Origin: Apophysomyces variabilis
Lineage: Eukaryota > Mucoromycota > Mucoromycetes > Mucorales > Mucoraceae
NCBI GenBank assembly: GCA_002749535.1
Contig: MZZL01000075.1
Span: 209,194-273,193 of the forward strand
Direction of reading: 5' to 3'
Length of the DNA stretch: 64,000 bases
Position numbers and translations under genes: made by a program. Below the pieces are notes generated by a model that had not been told where the DNA came from, made no database searches, and worked only from the letters and a program-made list of their open reading frames with translations. The first letter of the stretch is position 1, and each line of letters starts with the position of its first letter. Positions 42,450-53,746 of the stretch are shown here, piece by piece.

Positions 42450-43763
42450 CTAGGCCTGAGGACAATCGCGGGACTACATAAAATAAAGTATCAGACTGAA
42501 TGGAACCAGATAAACGAGCAAAGGGACTTACAATGTGACCGGATTCCTGGCATTTGTAGCAAACCTTATCTTGCTGAGGCTGAGTGCACTCTCTGCTGAT
42601 GTGGCCAAAGTTCTAAGTTGAAAGATAAATAACCTGCTCCGCTTTCCCCCGTCAAAGCACTACTTACACCACAGTTGTAACACTTCTGGTTAGATTGACC
42701 GGAGGGGCAGCTGAAGCAGCATCAAATTCTTAGTTGGAACATGTTCCTTTATCTAACGGTTCTTCTGTCAAATCAAACTTACTCGCGGCTCATGTGACCA
42801 TAGCCACCACAGCTGTAGCAAGACTTTCCACCGCTGCTGTAGTTACCACCGTAGGAGGACTCGGGGCAGTTACGCGAGATGTGTCCAGACTTGCCACAGT
42901 TGTAGCAGGCAGGACCGGAAGTCTCAGCATCAGGGCAGTCGCGGGACTGTTGTAAAAAAAAACCAACGGCGAGTTCAGTATTAATAAAATCTACCTCTTT
43001 TCTTTTTCTTTCATTTGCCCTTTTCTACGATACTTACCAAGTGACCAGGCTGGTTGCACTTGTAACAGGTCTTTTCAGCGCGAGGCTCAGTGCTGCATTC
43101 AAAACGCAGGTTGATTTCACGATGATGATTAGGAAATAGTTTCTTACCAGTCCTTGCTCAAATGGCCTTCCTGGTTGCAGTTGTAGCTAATCGATATTGT
43201 ATAATTGAGACAACATATTCTTATTTGTATTACATCATAAAAACAAAAACAGAGGGAGGGAGCTTACCAAACCGATTCAGACTTGGTGCAGTCCTTAGCC
43301 TGATGACCGACTGTTGTAGTGTTGAAAAACCCACACATTCGAATCCGCAAACAACGATACAAAAAAAAAAAAAAAAAAAGAGAGCAGACAAAAAATAAGC
43401 ATCATGTACCAAACCAACCGTCACTCCGTCCTTCCTTTTTATTGACAGCAAAAGAAAGCGATTCAAGCAATAGGTAACAAATAAAGTTTCGTCACCAAAT
43501 GTTCCAATGCCAAGCCGATCCAAGATCGATCTGGCACACCAGTACCATGAGGGATGGAAAAGGCTGATCGTTTGGCCCTGATTTCTTTCTGTCCTTCTTT
43601 TTCAAAATAGAACGCTTCGCCTATGCATTCTCCCACACACACACCATTTTCCTTTCCCTCTTTTCTCTTTCTTTCTTTCTCTTCGCACAAACAATAAAAA
43701 ATTTCAAGTCTACTTGCATTCACCGCACTTGTAGCAGCCACGACTGTTGGAACGGAAAGACAT
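42450..43763 (-). CDS. GIS2: CNBP/Gis2-type protein with seven CCHC zinc knuckles
   Basis: Single-stranded nucleic-acid-binding protein linked to translational control in yeast and animals. Eight exons; start [15 protein letters not shown] at 43763. The seven knuckles (CX2CX4HX4C) are [84 protein letters not shown] and [14 protein letters not shown], ending PQA stop at 42450. A Gly/Ser/Tyr linker lies between knuckles 4 and 5. Intron 1 (43717-43311, 407 nt) needs a GC donor (GAAT|GCAAGT) to keep the knuckle 1 frame; it contains an A/T homopolymer near 43360. Other introns are GT-AG and lie in or beside the knuckles. Confidence 0.93.
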
Positions 43764-45151
43764 GACGTTGAGTAGGAGAAAAAAGAGGTCGATCAAAATA
43801 CACCGCCGCGTATTTTTTTTTCTGGCTTAGCCCTGGCTGAGATGCAAAAATTTGGAACAAAGTCACGGTTTCAATTTGTCAGAGGTGCACAGAATCAGGA
43901 AATTGTTGCGTCCTTAGGAAATGCATAGGCCATCCTTTCTTTCTGTCGGCATTGCAGCTTTCCAACTCATTTCAATAACATTAAAAAAAAAGGATGTAAT
44001 ATAAAAAACGAAAATACCGCTGAGGAACATGATAGAGTAGCATTAAAAAAAAGTACACAGACCAAAGAGGCTGAGAGCTGTCTACCAAGGCCCAGAAAGC
44101 TTTAAATTGCATGCTGTACGACATTGCAGAGCATGCCATACAGTTTGGGATTAGAAACGTCCAATGGGGCCAAGGACGTTGTACATATTTTTTGGTATAT
44201 GAGAGAGGATAACTGTGATAGACCAGCTGCATTTACCAAGCAAACACAAAATCTAACTGAACAGGCGTCTTTGGACTGATCCTTTCCTATGCTTACATAT
44301 CCGAGTATGAATCATTATGGCGACGCTGTTTTAGGTGCCCACCACCTATAAAAGGTCAGCCTTTAACTTGGCAACATTTATAAAGTATGGAAAGATTCTG
44401 AAAGAAGTGACAAATAGAAAAGACGAACGGGATATTTAATTTAGACGTACTGACTGCTATGGAAAATGATTGGTAAGTTTTAAGTATGAGATATACACGG
44501 ATAGCAAAAAAAAAACAAATAACAAAGGATTTCTTCCATAATGATGGATAGTGTATAGAACAAAGACACATTTAGCAAATAAAGCAGCAGAGACGGTGAA
44601 CAATCACTTACCACATCGTTATTAGGTTATGTAAATAATCAGGGACGCTACTAGCGAATTGGATAGCGACAGAAATGCTATAGATCCCTCCATCAACTCT
44701 CTAATCCATGGAAAAGTGAGGTTTTCAAAGCGTACCTCTTTTGCGCTTACCGAACAGAAGGCAAGTCGTCTACAAAGTTAGAAGAACTTATGTCTCCCTT
44801 TAGTTGTAATAAAGAATGAGTACGCAAAAACTTAGATTGCAGGCGTGCATCAAACCAATTTAGGAAATAAAAAGGAAAGATTTTCACGCAGAGATAATAC
44901 AGACTTTGGCGTAATTAAAAGGTATTATGACGCTAACGTGTAGTGAAACGAGCTGCAGAGCGCTACTCCGCCCCGGCACACAAGGGCCTAGCATTGTGGG
45001 AATAGGAGATGCAACACCCCTGCGATCCGTAGCGAAAGTTAAAGTGACAGTATGCTTTATCATAAAAACAAATGGTATTTGGAATTAAATGAATGGTAAA
45101 GTTTGACAAGGCAGAAAAGGCTAAAGATGCGTCTCTTATGCCTTTTTTCAG
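43764..45151. other. 1.4-kb spacer, no gene seen
   Basis: CNBP promoter side and RIC8 3' side. AT-rich, no recognised coding sequence or RNA gene. Confidence 0.5.
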
Positions 45152-47029
45152 CTAGTCTTTTTCATCGTCCGGCATGTCCTCAAATTTCCCCTCCCGCATG
45201 GCTTTGGCAATCGGATTTTCTACGTCCACGATACCCGTCTTCTTTAATCTTTCAAAGAGAACGAATAATCGCTCAGCCTCTCTTTCCTTTTCTTCGTCCG
45301 TCATGTCTGCTAAGTTTGGAAGATCTCGCTGCTCGGCAGAAAGATATTGACCTGTAATCGGATTCACTTCCTCAGCATCTTCGTTAAGTCCCTGAGGCGG
45401 TTCTAAGGCAATGCCGCGGTTCACAAGGAAACCAACAGCATTGCCGTAGCCAACGGTTTGGGTAAATGTGGTGGCTATAAAACATATAATTTTTTAATAG
45501 CCCATCTCACACAATCCATTATTTACCATCCTCGTCGCATAGCACATAGAGAATTTCGCACACAGCATCCCGCGTTTGCATAAGCGTGGCGGAAGTCATT
45601 AAACGAATCAGACACGCTGGCAAGCCTTTGCCCTTGTTGACAGGTTGAAGACGGTCCCTAACATCTACCCGTTAAAAATTTTACATCATCCTATCCATGG
45701 CATGCATACTCTTTGTGAGGAAGTAGCCGTTCTGCCATGCCTTTCCTAAGACCCTCTTCTTCATGTGCCAAATTGCGCAACAAAAGGATCAATGGTGAAA
45801 GAATGGCATCTACATGATGTTCTTGTGCAGAAGGTGATTGCTCATCTGGGTCTTCGGTGGGTATCAAATAATGTATGGAACGCTCGAGAGCGCCAACAAA
45901 AAGGTCTAGGACTAGTTCTCGACATTCTTCAGGGGAATTGTAAAGGCTTGTCAACTGTGATTCTTTCCAGACCGGGATCATCACCGAGATTGGATACTGC
46001 ATCATTGCATGAATAGCGTGCGAGTGTGGCGGCGACAATGGAAGAGGTTCGGGATAAGGAATCAGAAACAGAATCTCAAAAATAGGAACCAGGCATTTAC
46101 TAAAGTATTCCGCTGTGGCGACAGTCTCCTCCTTCGGACGATTTCGAGAATCGACTAACATTAGATTAAACAACAACTTCAATGCCTCGCTAACCACGGA
46201 GACAGGATTGATCGGCAAATTGGAATCGTAAGGTTGTTTAGATTTAAGAAAATCGACCTGTTTCTGTGATATCTGCAGAAAAAAAAGGGGGAAGCAAATG
46301 GAATAAGGTGAATTGGTGGAAGGCACAGAGAACACCTACGCTCTGAATTGCTTGTGCGACGTCGAGTTCAATTAAACGTTTCACAAGATCATGGCGATTC
46401 ACGGTCATGAAAAATAAAATACGACATAATAGAAACTGAGTGTCCATGCTGAGACTTGGATGCTGCAAGATAGCACAGCATCTGTCAAGGCATGCTAGTT
46501 CTTCTATCCATGTTTTGGTCGTTTCCTTAAGCAAGATACAATTGGCGAGACACTTCAAAGCTTCTTGCGACGACGGTGTATCAATAATTTCGTTCAAATT
46601 AAGCAGGCCAGCAGTCTTAACTAGCAATGTAATTCCCTGTGATTGTGTAAGTAATGTGTCCTCACTAAGCTCAATCAATGCATTGAACCTACTCGCTTTG
46701 AGAATAAGGCTTCACTACCATTGACTTGGCGTCCCAGTATCTTGAGCACTTGAAGTTCTCTTGCCGTTTCTGTAACTAAGCGTCAAAAAAATGGACGACT
46801 CTTTCTCTTTTTCTTCTCCATTTCAATTAATAACCTTTATCTTGTTCCGATGATGAGATGGATGACTCGAGATCTGTCAAGATGATTTCCACGAGGCGAC
46901 TTCGATCGTCTAGAGTCAATGCTGAAGAAGAACAAAGTGATCGCGTTATAGGTGATTATCGAGGGGACCGTTCTGTTTACCATTCGCATCACGTTCGGCA
47001 GTTCCCAAAAGATCCTCTTTTGTTAGCAT
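45152..47029 (-). CDS. RIC8: RIC8/synembryn G-alpha chaperone and GEF, with apparent frameshift
   Basis: Armadillo-like chaperone and exchange factor for heterotrimeric G-alpha subunits. N-terminal exons are tentative: MLTKEDLLGTAERDAN at 47029 spliced to LTLDDRSRLVEIILTDLESS, then VTETARELQVLKILGRQVNG. Central exons carry TLLTQSQGITLLVKTAGLL, LVKRLIELDVAQAIQSV and SEALKLLFNLMLVDSRNR. The C-terminus is strongly conserved: GYGNAVGFLVNRGI, EVNPITGQYLSAEQR, DMTDEEKEREAERLFVLFER and KKTGIVDVENPI, stop at 45152. Near 46688-46690 the frame changes between EALFSKRVG and FNALIELSED; no usable splice sites explain it, and one extra base would give a continuous RIC8-like sequence. This may be a sequencing error or a true lesion. 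The 5' end could extend further upstream. Confidence 0.85.
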
Positions 47030-47653
47030 TTTTCTCCGACTTCGGCGAAGCAAAGAAAATAGAAAGAAAAAGCGCAGTGCCCTTATTGAAACACCATCTT
47101 GCGAATTCAAATCCGGGGAATTCATAGTCACATTGACCCACCAATTGAATAACCTGGCTCACAGCAAAGTAAAGAGAGCTCTCCATCGACAGTTATGGGA
47201 TCAATCACCTTCGATGCAAAACTGAAGGTCGACGAATTGAGGGTTCTTCCCATGGTATGCTACGGTTGCGTTGGCAACTTATTATAGATTACTGTACAAG
47301 TGAGGTTGTTAGACGAACCTTATGCTGCTTTCTTTTATCATATTCCCATCGTTAGAATGCTTCGATTACTTTGAGTATTATGCATTAATTTTCGCAAACA
47401 CAGTTAAGATAGGCTCTGCGCTCTGTTCAAATGGCTTGCCCAAAATCCTTGCTTATGATTGGCAGAAGAGTTAAGCGTTTCTAATCTCAGCCGGGAGAAT
47501 TAGGGCATCTCTCAGAGTTCCACTGGATTTGCTCGCTCTTTCTTTTTACCGCAGGTACCTGTCTTCGAACAGAGAAATAAGAGCCACCGTTATGTTAATG
47601 AATGGCTTGGCCATGAACTCTCCATTTTTCGAATACATTAAATAGTCTTTAAA
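47030..47653. promoter_or_regulatory. divergent region between RIC8 and acyl-protein thioesterase
   Basis: Head-to-head intergenic segment. The RIC8 first exon may lie partly in it (open frame to 47186). No specific promoter element identified. Confidence 0.35.
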
Positions 47654-48557
47654 ATGTTGACATCCGTTGTCATTGGTGCAAAGGTTAAACAAACGGCAAC
47701 CGTGGTTTGGTTGCACGGCTTAGGTGATTCTGGCGCTGGGTGGTCTTTTCTGGCAGAAGAATTGTCCTCTGCCCTCCCGCATGTGAAGTGGATTTTTCCC
47801 AACGCGTGAGTGGAACGAAATGAAGAAAAGGGAGAGCAAACAATAGTATATGTTCTTATGATAACCCGAACAGACCGATTAAACCCGTAACACTCAACGG
47901 TGGATTTCCTATGCCTGGTAACCCTACAGTGGGCAAGAAAATAGCTTATTTACACAACGTCCTCCCATAGCTTGGTTTGATATCAAAGGACTCGATAAAT
48001 CCAGCCTTGAGCATGAGGATCAACAAGGAATGCTCGGTTCCTTGACTGAGTGTAAGTGTGTTTTAGATTTGAATAGGAGCACGCAAGTAACCAAGGGGGC
48101 ATTAGTGAATCAAGTGATTCGTGATGAGGTTGATAAAGGAATCCCAGCGAATCGCATTGTGCTCGGTGGATTTTCTCAGGGCTGTGTGATGTCTCTTTTG
48201 GGTGGTTTGACCTCGGAATACAAGTTTGCTGGTGTTATTGGCTGTAGTGGATGGCTTGCCATGGCCAAGAAGTTTCCATCGGTAAATGAGTGGGTTGGGG
48301 AAATGCACATGCTAGGGATTAAGCTGTCATGGCTTTAGATGGCTTCAGAGGCAAACAAACAAACACCCATTCTGATGTGTCATGGTGACAATGATCCTGT
48401 TGTTCGACTGGAGTATGGAGAAGAATCAGCAGCTTATCTCAAGAAGTTGGGATATGATCTTACATTTAATATGTACCCAGGCCTCGGACATTCGGCAAGT
48501 CCAAAAGAACTAGCCGATATTGCCAAGTTCTTGGAAAAACTTCTACCCACGGCTTAA
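47654..48557 (+). CDS. APT1: acyl-protein thioesterase (APT1/LYPLA family)
   Basis: Serine hydrolase that removes palmitate from proteins such as G-alpha and Ras. Exons: start MLTSVVIGAKVKQTATVVWL at 47654, with the oxyanion loop LHGLGDSGAGW; the next exon API-KPVTLNGGFPMP; then AWFDIKGLD to SLTE ending at 48051; then from 48106 NQVIRDEVDKGIPANRI with nucleophile GFSQG; the last exon from 48339 to 48557 with the Asp in CHGDNDPVV and the His in PGLGHSA. The 54-nt intron 48052-48105 is preferred over the open read-through, because it brings the HEDQQG-to-RDEV spacing to that of human APT1. Cys follows the nucleophile motif (GFSQGC) where Gly is usual. An AATAAA lies just after the stop. It neighbours RIC8; both act on G-alpha biology, possibly by chance. 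Confidence 0.92.
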
Positions 48558-48578
48558 TGTTTGTTCTGCAGCATCAAA

Positions 48579-48584
48579 AATAAA
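48579..48584 (+). terminator. polyadenylation signal AATAAA
   Basis: Canonical AATAAA 22 nt after the APT1 stop codon; likely 3' end signal. Confidence 0.5.
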
Positions 48585-48844
48585 GTGCGGCGCTGAGGGG
48601 AAAAGAAAACAATTAATGGGGAAAAATATGAGCTTCTTTTCTTATCTTCTCTTTCCTTGCCCTTTCCCATATAAGATAGCTCAGAGCACAACTAACTCAT
48701 CCCAACAGCATCATGTCCATGGCTTGACATCTTCCTAAATGCAAACCATTGTCATTCTCCCTACACTATCTGTTATCAAGAAAAGAAAAAAGATTCAGTA
48801 TTCTCCACAAAAAGGAACAGCTGAAACCTGAAAAAAAAAATAGC

Positions 48845-49591
48845 ATGGACGACTCTATTGCCGGATCACAGACCTCTTCTACATCCCAATCGACACTATC
48901 ACCCGCCCCCTCTCCCTCTTCCTCTCCACAATCTCCGACCATCGTGAATTTGCAATGGCTTATCGCACTTGTGCCCGTAGTAGGCGCTATTGTACTGTAC
49001 ACTTGCTTACGTATCCGTAACGCCCGAAATCGATTGAAAGAATTGGAAGAAGGTACATTAGAACGACGAACAATGACAGCACCCCACCCAGGAACATCTA
49101 TAGAAAACGACGATACCCAAACCACAGTAACGATTACACCTCCACCCTCCTTTACTGCTCATACTCTCGGCCGTGATCGACGAGGAAGGTTACGGATACC
49201 GGCCAGACCTCTTCTTCAATTCCCCTCATCATCGTCATCATCTCCCCTGAGAACACAACGATCCAATAGTTCTCTCTTTTCATCCACTTCTTCCCTATGG
49301 AGACGCTTTCAACAACATCATTCAACCGAAGACGAGTTAGATCGACGACGCAGGAGAAGTCGTCGTAGACGGCGCAGGCAACGGCCTCCACGTACCCCTC
49401 CACCCATGTACCCAGGCTCGCCGCCACCAAAATATGAGGATGTGATCCGTTCCGAAAGTAACGAACCATCGACAAACATACAAACACGACTAAGTGCTGA
49501 AGAACACCAACAAACGGAAAATGAACCATTGGTCCATTTACAACAACGATTGGCTGCAACAGATATAGGTAGTAGAGATGAGATACCGTGA
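48845..49591 (+). CDS. single-pass membrane protein with two PPxY motifs
   Basis: One exon, 248 aa, no domain I recognise. The start at 48845 is the ATG directly before an acidic Ser-rich N-terminus (MDDSIAGSQTSSTSQS); the longer frame upstream adds a Lys-rich leader without support. There is one hydrophobic helix at residues 37-56 (QWLIALVPVVGAIVLYTC) without a signal peptide, so a type III or N-out single-pass topology is likely. The cytosolic part is basic and disordered, with an Arg-rich run (residues 167-180), and two PY motifs PPMY (186-189) and PPKY (194-197) followed by acidic ED. PPxY motifs bind WW domains of Rsp5/Nedd4 ubiquitin ligases, and many yeast Rsp5 adaptors are single-pass membrane proteins with PY motifs. 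That role is inferred here. Confidence 0.7.
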   Translation: MDDSIAGSQTSSTSQSTLSPAPSPSSSPQSPTIVNLQWLIALVPVVGAIVLYTCLRIRNARNRLKELEEGTLERRTMTAPHPGTSIENDDTQTTVTITPPPSFTAHTLGRDRRGRLRIPARPLLQFPSSSSSSPLRTQRSNSSLFSSTSSLWRRFQQHHSTEDELDRRRRRSRRRRRRQRPPRTPPPMYPGSPPPKYEDVIRSESNEPSTNIQTRLSAEEHQQTENEPLVHLQQRLAATDIGSRDEIP

Positions 49592-50338
49592 GAGAGAATT
49601 CACCCTTTGCATCTGGACTTGAAAATTCTTACTTGGCATGCATGCCGCGCCTCATCATCTGCATCAGATACCTGGAGATCATGAAGATCATACCGTTTAT
49701 TGAATGAGTGATTTTCATTACTGTAAACAAAATTTTTGCGTCTGTCAAAGGACTACTTTCATCCTAAGAAAGAAATAAATACGCGCCATCGGCAAAAACA
49801 CTGAGCTATGACAGAGTTTATACCGGCCAAATGGCGCATTATATTAGGACATCATTCATTGATCCAATACGTATAATGAATTGAAGTGCGTAACGGGAAT
49901 TTTCTGGAGAACAGAGCCAAAGAATGAAAAATATGTTCGTCTTTTGTGCTTTCGTAGCCCAAATGTTTGAAAGCAAAAAATCGCAGCCTTGAAGAGAAAA
50001 GCGAGGGCAGTCTTATGGATGACAACACAGACAAAGGCAACAAAGAAATAAGCTTCGCACGGATGGGTTTTATAGCACGATACTTGCACAGACAAAAGAT
50101 AGGAAGGCCATCCATTTCTTTGTGTCAACGAATGAGAACACATTTTGTGAATTGAAGCAAAAACAAGGCACCGTCTAAACTAGCCCTTTCAATTATACAG
50201 CGCATACTTTCGCTCCTTAACTCATACCAGGAGACGTATTCAGTTAACGTGAATCTGATCTTCCTGTCAGCAAAATAATGTTAAGAAATGCATACAATGT
50301 ACTTAATTCTGGTTTTCTTTTTCAAATTATCATCTGCT
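49592..50338. other. 750-bp spacer, no gene seen
   Basis: Tail-to-tail region between the PPxY gene and ISY1. Short ORFs near 49850-50150 on both strands overlap each other and have no recognisable features. Confidence 0.5.
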
Positions 50339-51499
50339 TTATTGCATTCCGGCGAGGGCTTTGGTCTCCTGTTCACTTTGTTTCAAATCCTCTGAAACAT
50401 ATTTATCCAAAAGCTATGGGAAAAGGTAATTAGATTCGTTCAATACTTGCACTCAACCAGACCGTATCACTTTACCTGTTGTCTTCGTCTATTTACAAGA
50501 TACTCTTCTACTTGCTTTTGATTTGGTACGGTACCAATCTCTGCGTTCAAAGCATCGATATCCATTGGTTCTCTTTCTTCCTCTCCTTCTTCTGGTTCTG
50601 CAATATCTGGCATCTGTTCTGCGTGCTCTACTAAATCTTTTTCATGCTCCCGCTCGTATTCTAGCAATGCCCCATCTTCTTCATCCCGGTAACCGTAATA
50701 ATCGGCATCAATGTTTTTGTATATTTCACCTCGTGAACGAGATTCAGGTTGAGGTGCTATCGACCCTTGTTGAGAACCCCACAAAAGAATAATCAATCAA
50801 TATGATCTTACCTTCTTGTTCGAAAAGTTCTCGTACGCCCGGAAGATCTTTTGCTCGTCCAAAATATCTACTCACCGTCTTCAGATGGATATCTTCCCCA
50901 GAGACCTCATAATAAAGAATCCTCTTATTTATTTACCTGTAGCCCCTCGTTCCAGGTACTTCTTTTCCTTCCGTCAAGATCATCCTTGGCCCAGCCCTCT
51001 ATTTTTTTAATATAGAAAACTGTCAGCTCCCTAGTGTCGATAGTCGCCAATTCAACATTTTACGTACAGAATAATCGGCACCGCCCAATTCTCTTATCCT
51101 CCGTTCCCAGTGATATTTCTCTCGCATCAATCGGTTGATATCATCGTTCAAATCGCGCACTTGGTAATCCGACAAACTGACTAAAGAAGTTTACAGCTCA
51201 TATAATAAGAGAAGGGAAAAGAACCCAAGTGGGTAATTATTTCTTTACCATCCTGAATCTTGGATACTTTCCGTGCTATTTCACCTAGTAGATCACGTCT
51301 CCATCTTTCACATTCACCGATTGTGTTGACACTTGATGCCAGCGCAGGGCGTCTTTCTCGCTTTCTGACCAAACCCAGTTCCGCAGCTTGCGCTTCACGG
51401 AAACGGTACAGCATAGACTGGGCCTTCTCTTCATTACGGGCCTATAGCACAGTACATTAGATAAGTAACAACCGATTTCTTCTATGGATCCTTCACCAT
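50339..51499 (-). CDS. ISY1: ISY1 pre-mRNA-splicing factor
   Basis: Prp19-complex (NTC)-associated factor acting around the first transesterification step. ISY1 proteins begin [19 protein letters not shown]; here ARNEEKAQS starts exactly at an exon acceptor (51441), and the only fitting start is the ATG at 51499-51497, directly followed by a donor GTGAAG, so the first coding exon is the start codon alone. Further exons encode [33 protein letters not shown] with [33 protein letters not shown] segments, [14 protein letters not shown] and an acidic tail [21 protein letters not shown], and finally [18 protein letters not shown] with stop at 50339. Six or so exons, standard length for fungi. Confidence 0.92.
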
Positions 51500-53216
51500 G
51501 ATGGGCTAACTTTGTAGAATTAGCGGACTGAAAATGCCGGTTCGCTTTGCCTTATGTTTTCTGTGACCATCTTTTCCGATTTCAGAGGCAAACCCAATTC
51601 AAGAACAGATCCTGAATCAGTAGAATCACATTCTGAGCCTTTGCCCTGTTGTCTATTGAATTACATTTTGTGCTACTTATAAAACAGATATTCTTAAGTG
51701 GAGCAAATCACATTGCAAAAAGCTGTAAAAATGGGCCGTGTTCCTTGAATAAGACAACTCGTTTTTTACTGTTGGTAACTTGAAAGAAATAATGTGTCCC
51801 AATTGCAGTTAGCAGGGCTATTCCTACTGAAAAATGATTAATCTTTGGGGAGGAAAAAGAGAATGATATGGTACGAAATCGGACAGGTGATTGTAATCAA
51901 AGTTCTACAATAAGTATGATCCGGACAGGACATTCCGTCTCTATGCAAACCTTGCCCACATTATTTGCAATAGCTGTAACCGAGAAAGCTGAAGAGCAGA
52001 AATCGGCCAACTTTGTCGATACGAGATGACAATGTCCATTAAGTAACAGAAATATCCGCACTGTTTAGGAAGAGATACATATTCCCGTCTTTCACAGGCA
52101 TTAGCATTTGTGTTATTTTACAATGCACAGTTTCATAACATTGTGCGCCTCTTGGCAACGGACATGGACTGAGAGAGTCTTATCTTTACCAAGGATGGAT
52201 GGCTCTCCAGTCCTAAACCAAAAAGAAAAATAAAACATAAAACATAAAAAATATAGAATATAAAATATAAAATAAAAAGTAAAAAATAACAGACTTGCTC
52301 TTGCAGTGTCTGTTCTTTACATCTTCTGTTCGGGACGTGGCAAATTTGCCTCTTTTAGTAATCTCATTAGGATCCTTTAAGTAAAGAGATTATCTCAAAA
52401 TTCAACTCTGTCCATTACTTTAGCGCAAAGTTTATTCTCTGGATCATTTAAAGTACAGACGAGAGCAATATTTCCCTACTTTCCTTCTCTTGTTTCCTCC
52501 ATTCACCTTACCTCAGTCTGCTATCCATAGGTGCGCATAAGGACCCTAATACAACAAAATCCAATGCCTCTTCTTTCCTGTTCTCTTTGCAGATTCAGTC
52601 AGTGTGCCGATTTCATTTCCGGTATTTTACACGTCCTCATGCTAAGCAGCCATATCATAGCAAAGAGCATGGGAGCTTCCATGTCACATGTATATAGACT
52701 TATGTTTCTTTTTGGATGTTTGGCGGAGTATCCCAGTTTGATATCGAATGGTCGTATTTAGGAGGGTACCCAGACCAAACGATGTAAAGTAAAGTTTTAC
52801 AGAATTTTTCTTTGTGCGTGGGATCTTTCAAAAGACAGAATCTTTGATAACTAGGTTGAGACTTTCTGTACTTTCAAAAACAGTAAGATTTGATAACCAA
52901 CAAGAGAACTAAACCTTTATACTATCTCCTTTTTAAGATATGATTGCTTTATAGATAGTATACCACCTAGTGTTTGGAACTAATGTTGCTTTCGCTCATT
53001 GTGCCACAGAATCGCTCGATATGACGTACTTGCAACTTATCAGCTTGCCGTACTCCGCTAACGTGCCAAATGCAGCCAACTTGGCCGATACCAAAAGTAG
53101 AAACTAGCCAAAAAAAAAAAAAAAAAAAGAGAGAAGGCGGGGAAGCAGTAGCTTGTTCAAATGGAAGGATGGCAGTGGCACAACAAAGCCTCCTTAAAAC
53201 AATATGCTTGTATGGT
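51500..53216. other. 1.7-kb spacer with A/T repeats
   Basis: No gene seen. It includes a degenerate A/T tandem tract (ATAAAACATAAAAC-type units, 52219-52290) and an A homopolymer of about 19 near 53112. ORFs are short and lack homology I recognise. Confidence 0.45.
52219..52290. repeat. degenerate A/T-rich tandem repeat
   Basis: Loose repetition of AAATAAAACAT and AATATAAAAT-like units over about 70 nt; low-complexity sequence. Confidence 0.6.
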
Positions 53217-53745
53217 CGAGCATTGCGACTAGAATGGATACTGACCAAGCAAACGTGAGAGGAACGAACGGATAATCTACATTTTGCTATCTACTTTTAT
53301 CCAATCTTGTCCGGTAAGAGTGTCTTGATGCAGGATAATGCAAGGAGTTGTCATCCTTTTTGAGCGAGAAGATCTGCTATTGTACCAGAGACACACAGGG
53401 ACGCATGACTCCAGTCGAATCATCTCAGACTTGAAATGACTCTTTCTTAATTCACTATTAGGTTACCCATCATTTTGACAATAAGCCTTTTTTAAATGCC
53501 CCCTTTCGTTCGATCAAATAAGTTCAGCTACGATTTTCCTTATTTTTTTCTTCTTTTTCTTCCCTTTTATACCTCTTGTGTTTAAAACCTCTGCTCTTTT
53601 CCTGAAGAAGAATGCGAAATAGAGCTGGCTTCTTCCTCCTTTTATTCGGCCCACTTGTTTTCACAGTGGATGCTACACCTGCTTTTAATCAAGGTAGAGA
53701 AAAAGAAAACGTTTGCGACAGCGTTCGATTTCCTTTTTTTTTTTT
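53217..53745 (+). repeat. first copy of a perfect 529-bp direct duplication
   Basis: Identical to 53747-54275, separated only by an N. It carries a copy of the promoter and first exon (53612-53693) of the P5B ATPase gene. Best explained as unmerged overlapping contig ends rather than a biological repeat. Confidence 0.95.
53612..53693 (+). pseudogene. duplicated first exon of the P5B ATPase, isolated by the gap
   Basis: The 82-nt signal-peptide exon (MRNRAGFFLLLFGPLVF...) with its donor GTAGAG is repeated here 530 bp before the real one. Downstream of it is only the poly-T end and the N. An artefact, not an independent gene. Confidence 0.85.
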
Positions 53746-53746
53746 N
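53746..53746. other. single ambiguous base (N) marking an assembly join
   Basis: Only N that I noticed in the window. It directly follows a T homopolymer that would stall read merging, and the 529 bp on its left recur on its right. Confidence 0.95.

Noticed and set aside
43360..43380. Long A homopolymers (also near 53112) as retroelement poly(A) tails
   Set aside because: No reverse-transcriptase remnant, target duplication or element body next to either tract.
48030..48105. Open read-through of the 54-nt segment in the APT1 gene
   Set aside because: Frame stays open, but GTAAGT and TTAG sites and the human APT1 spacing favour an intron.
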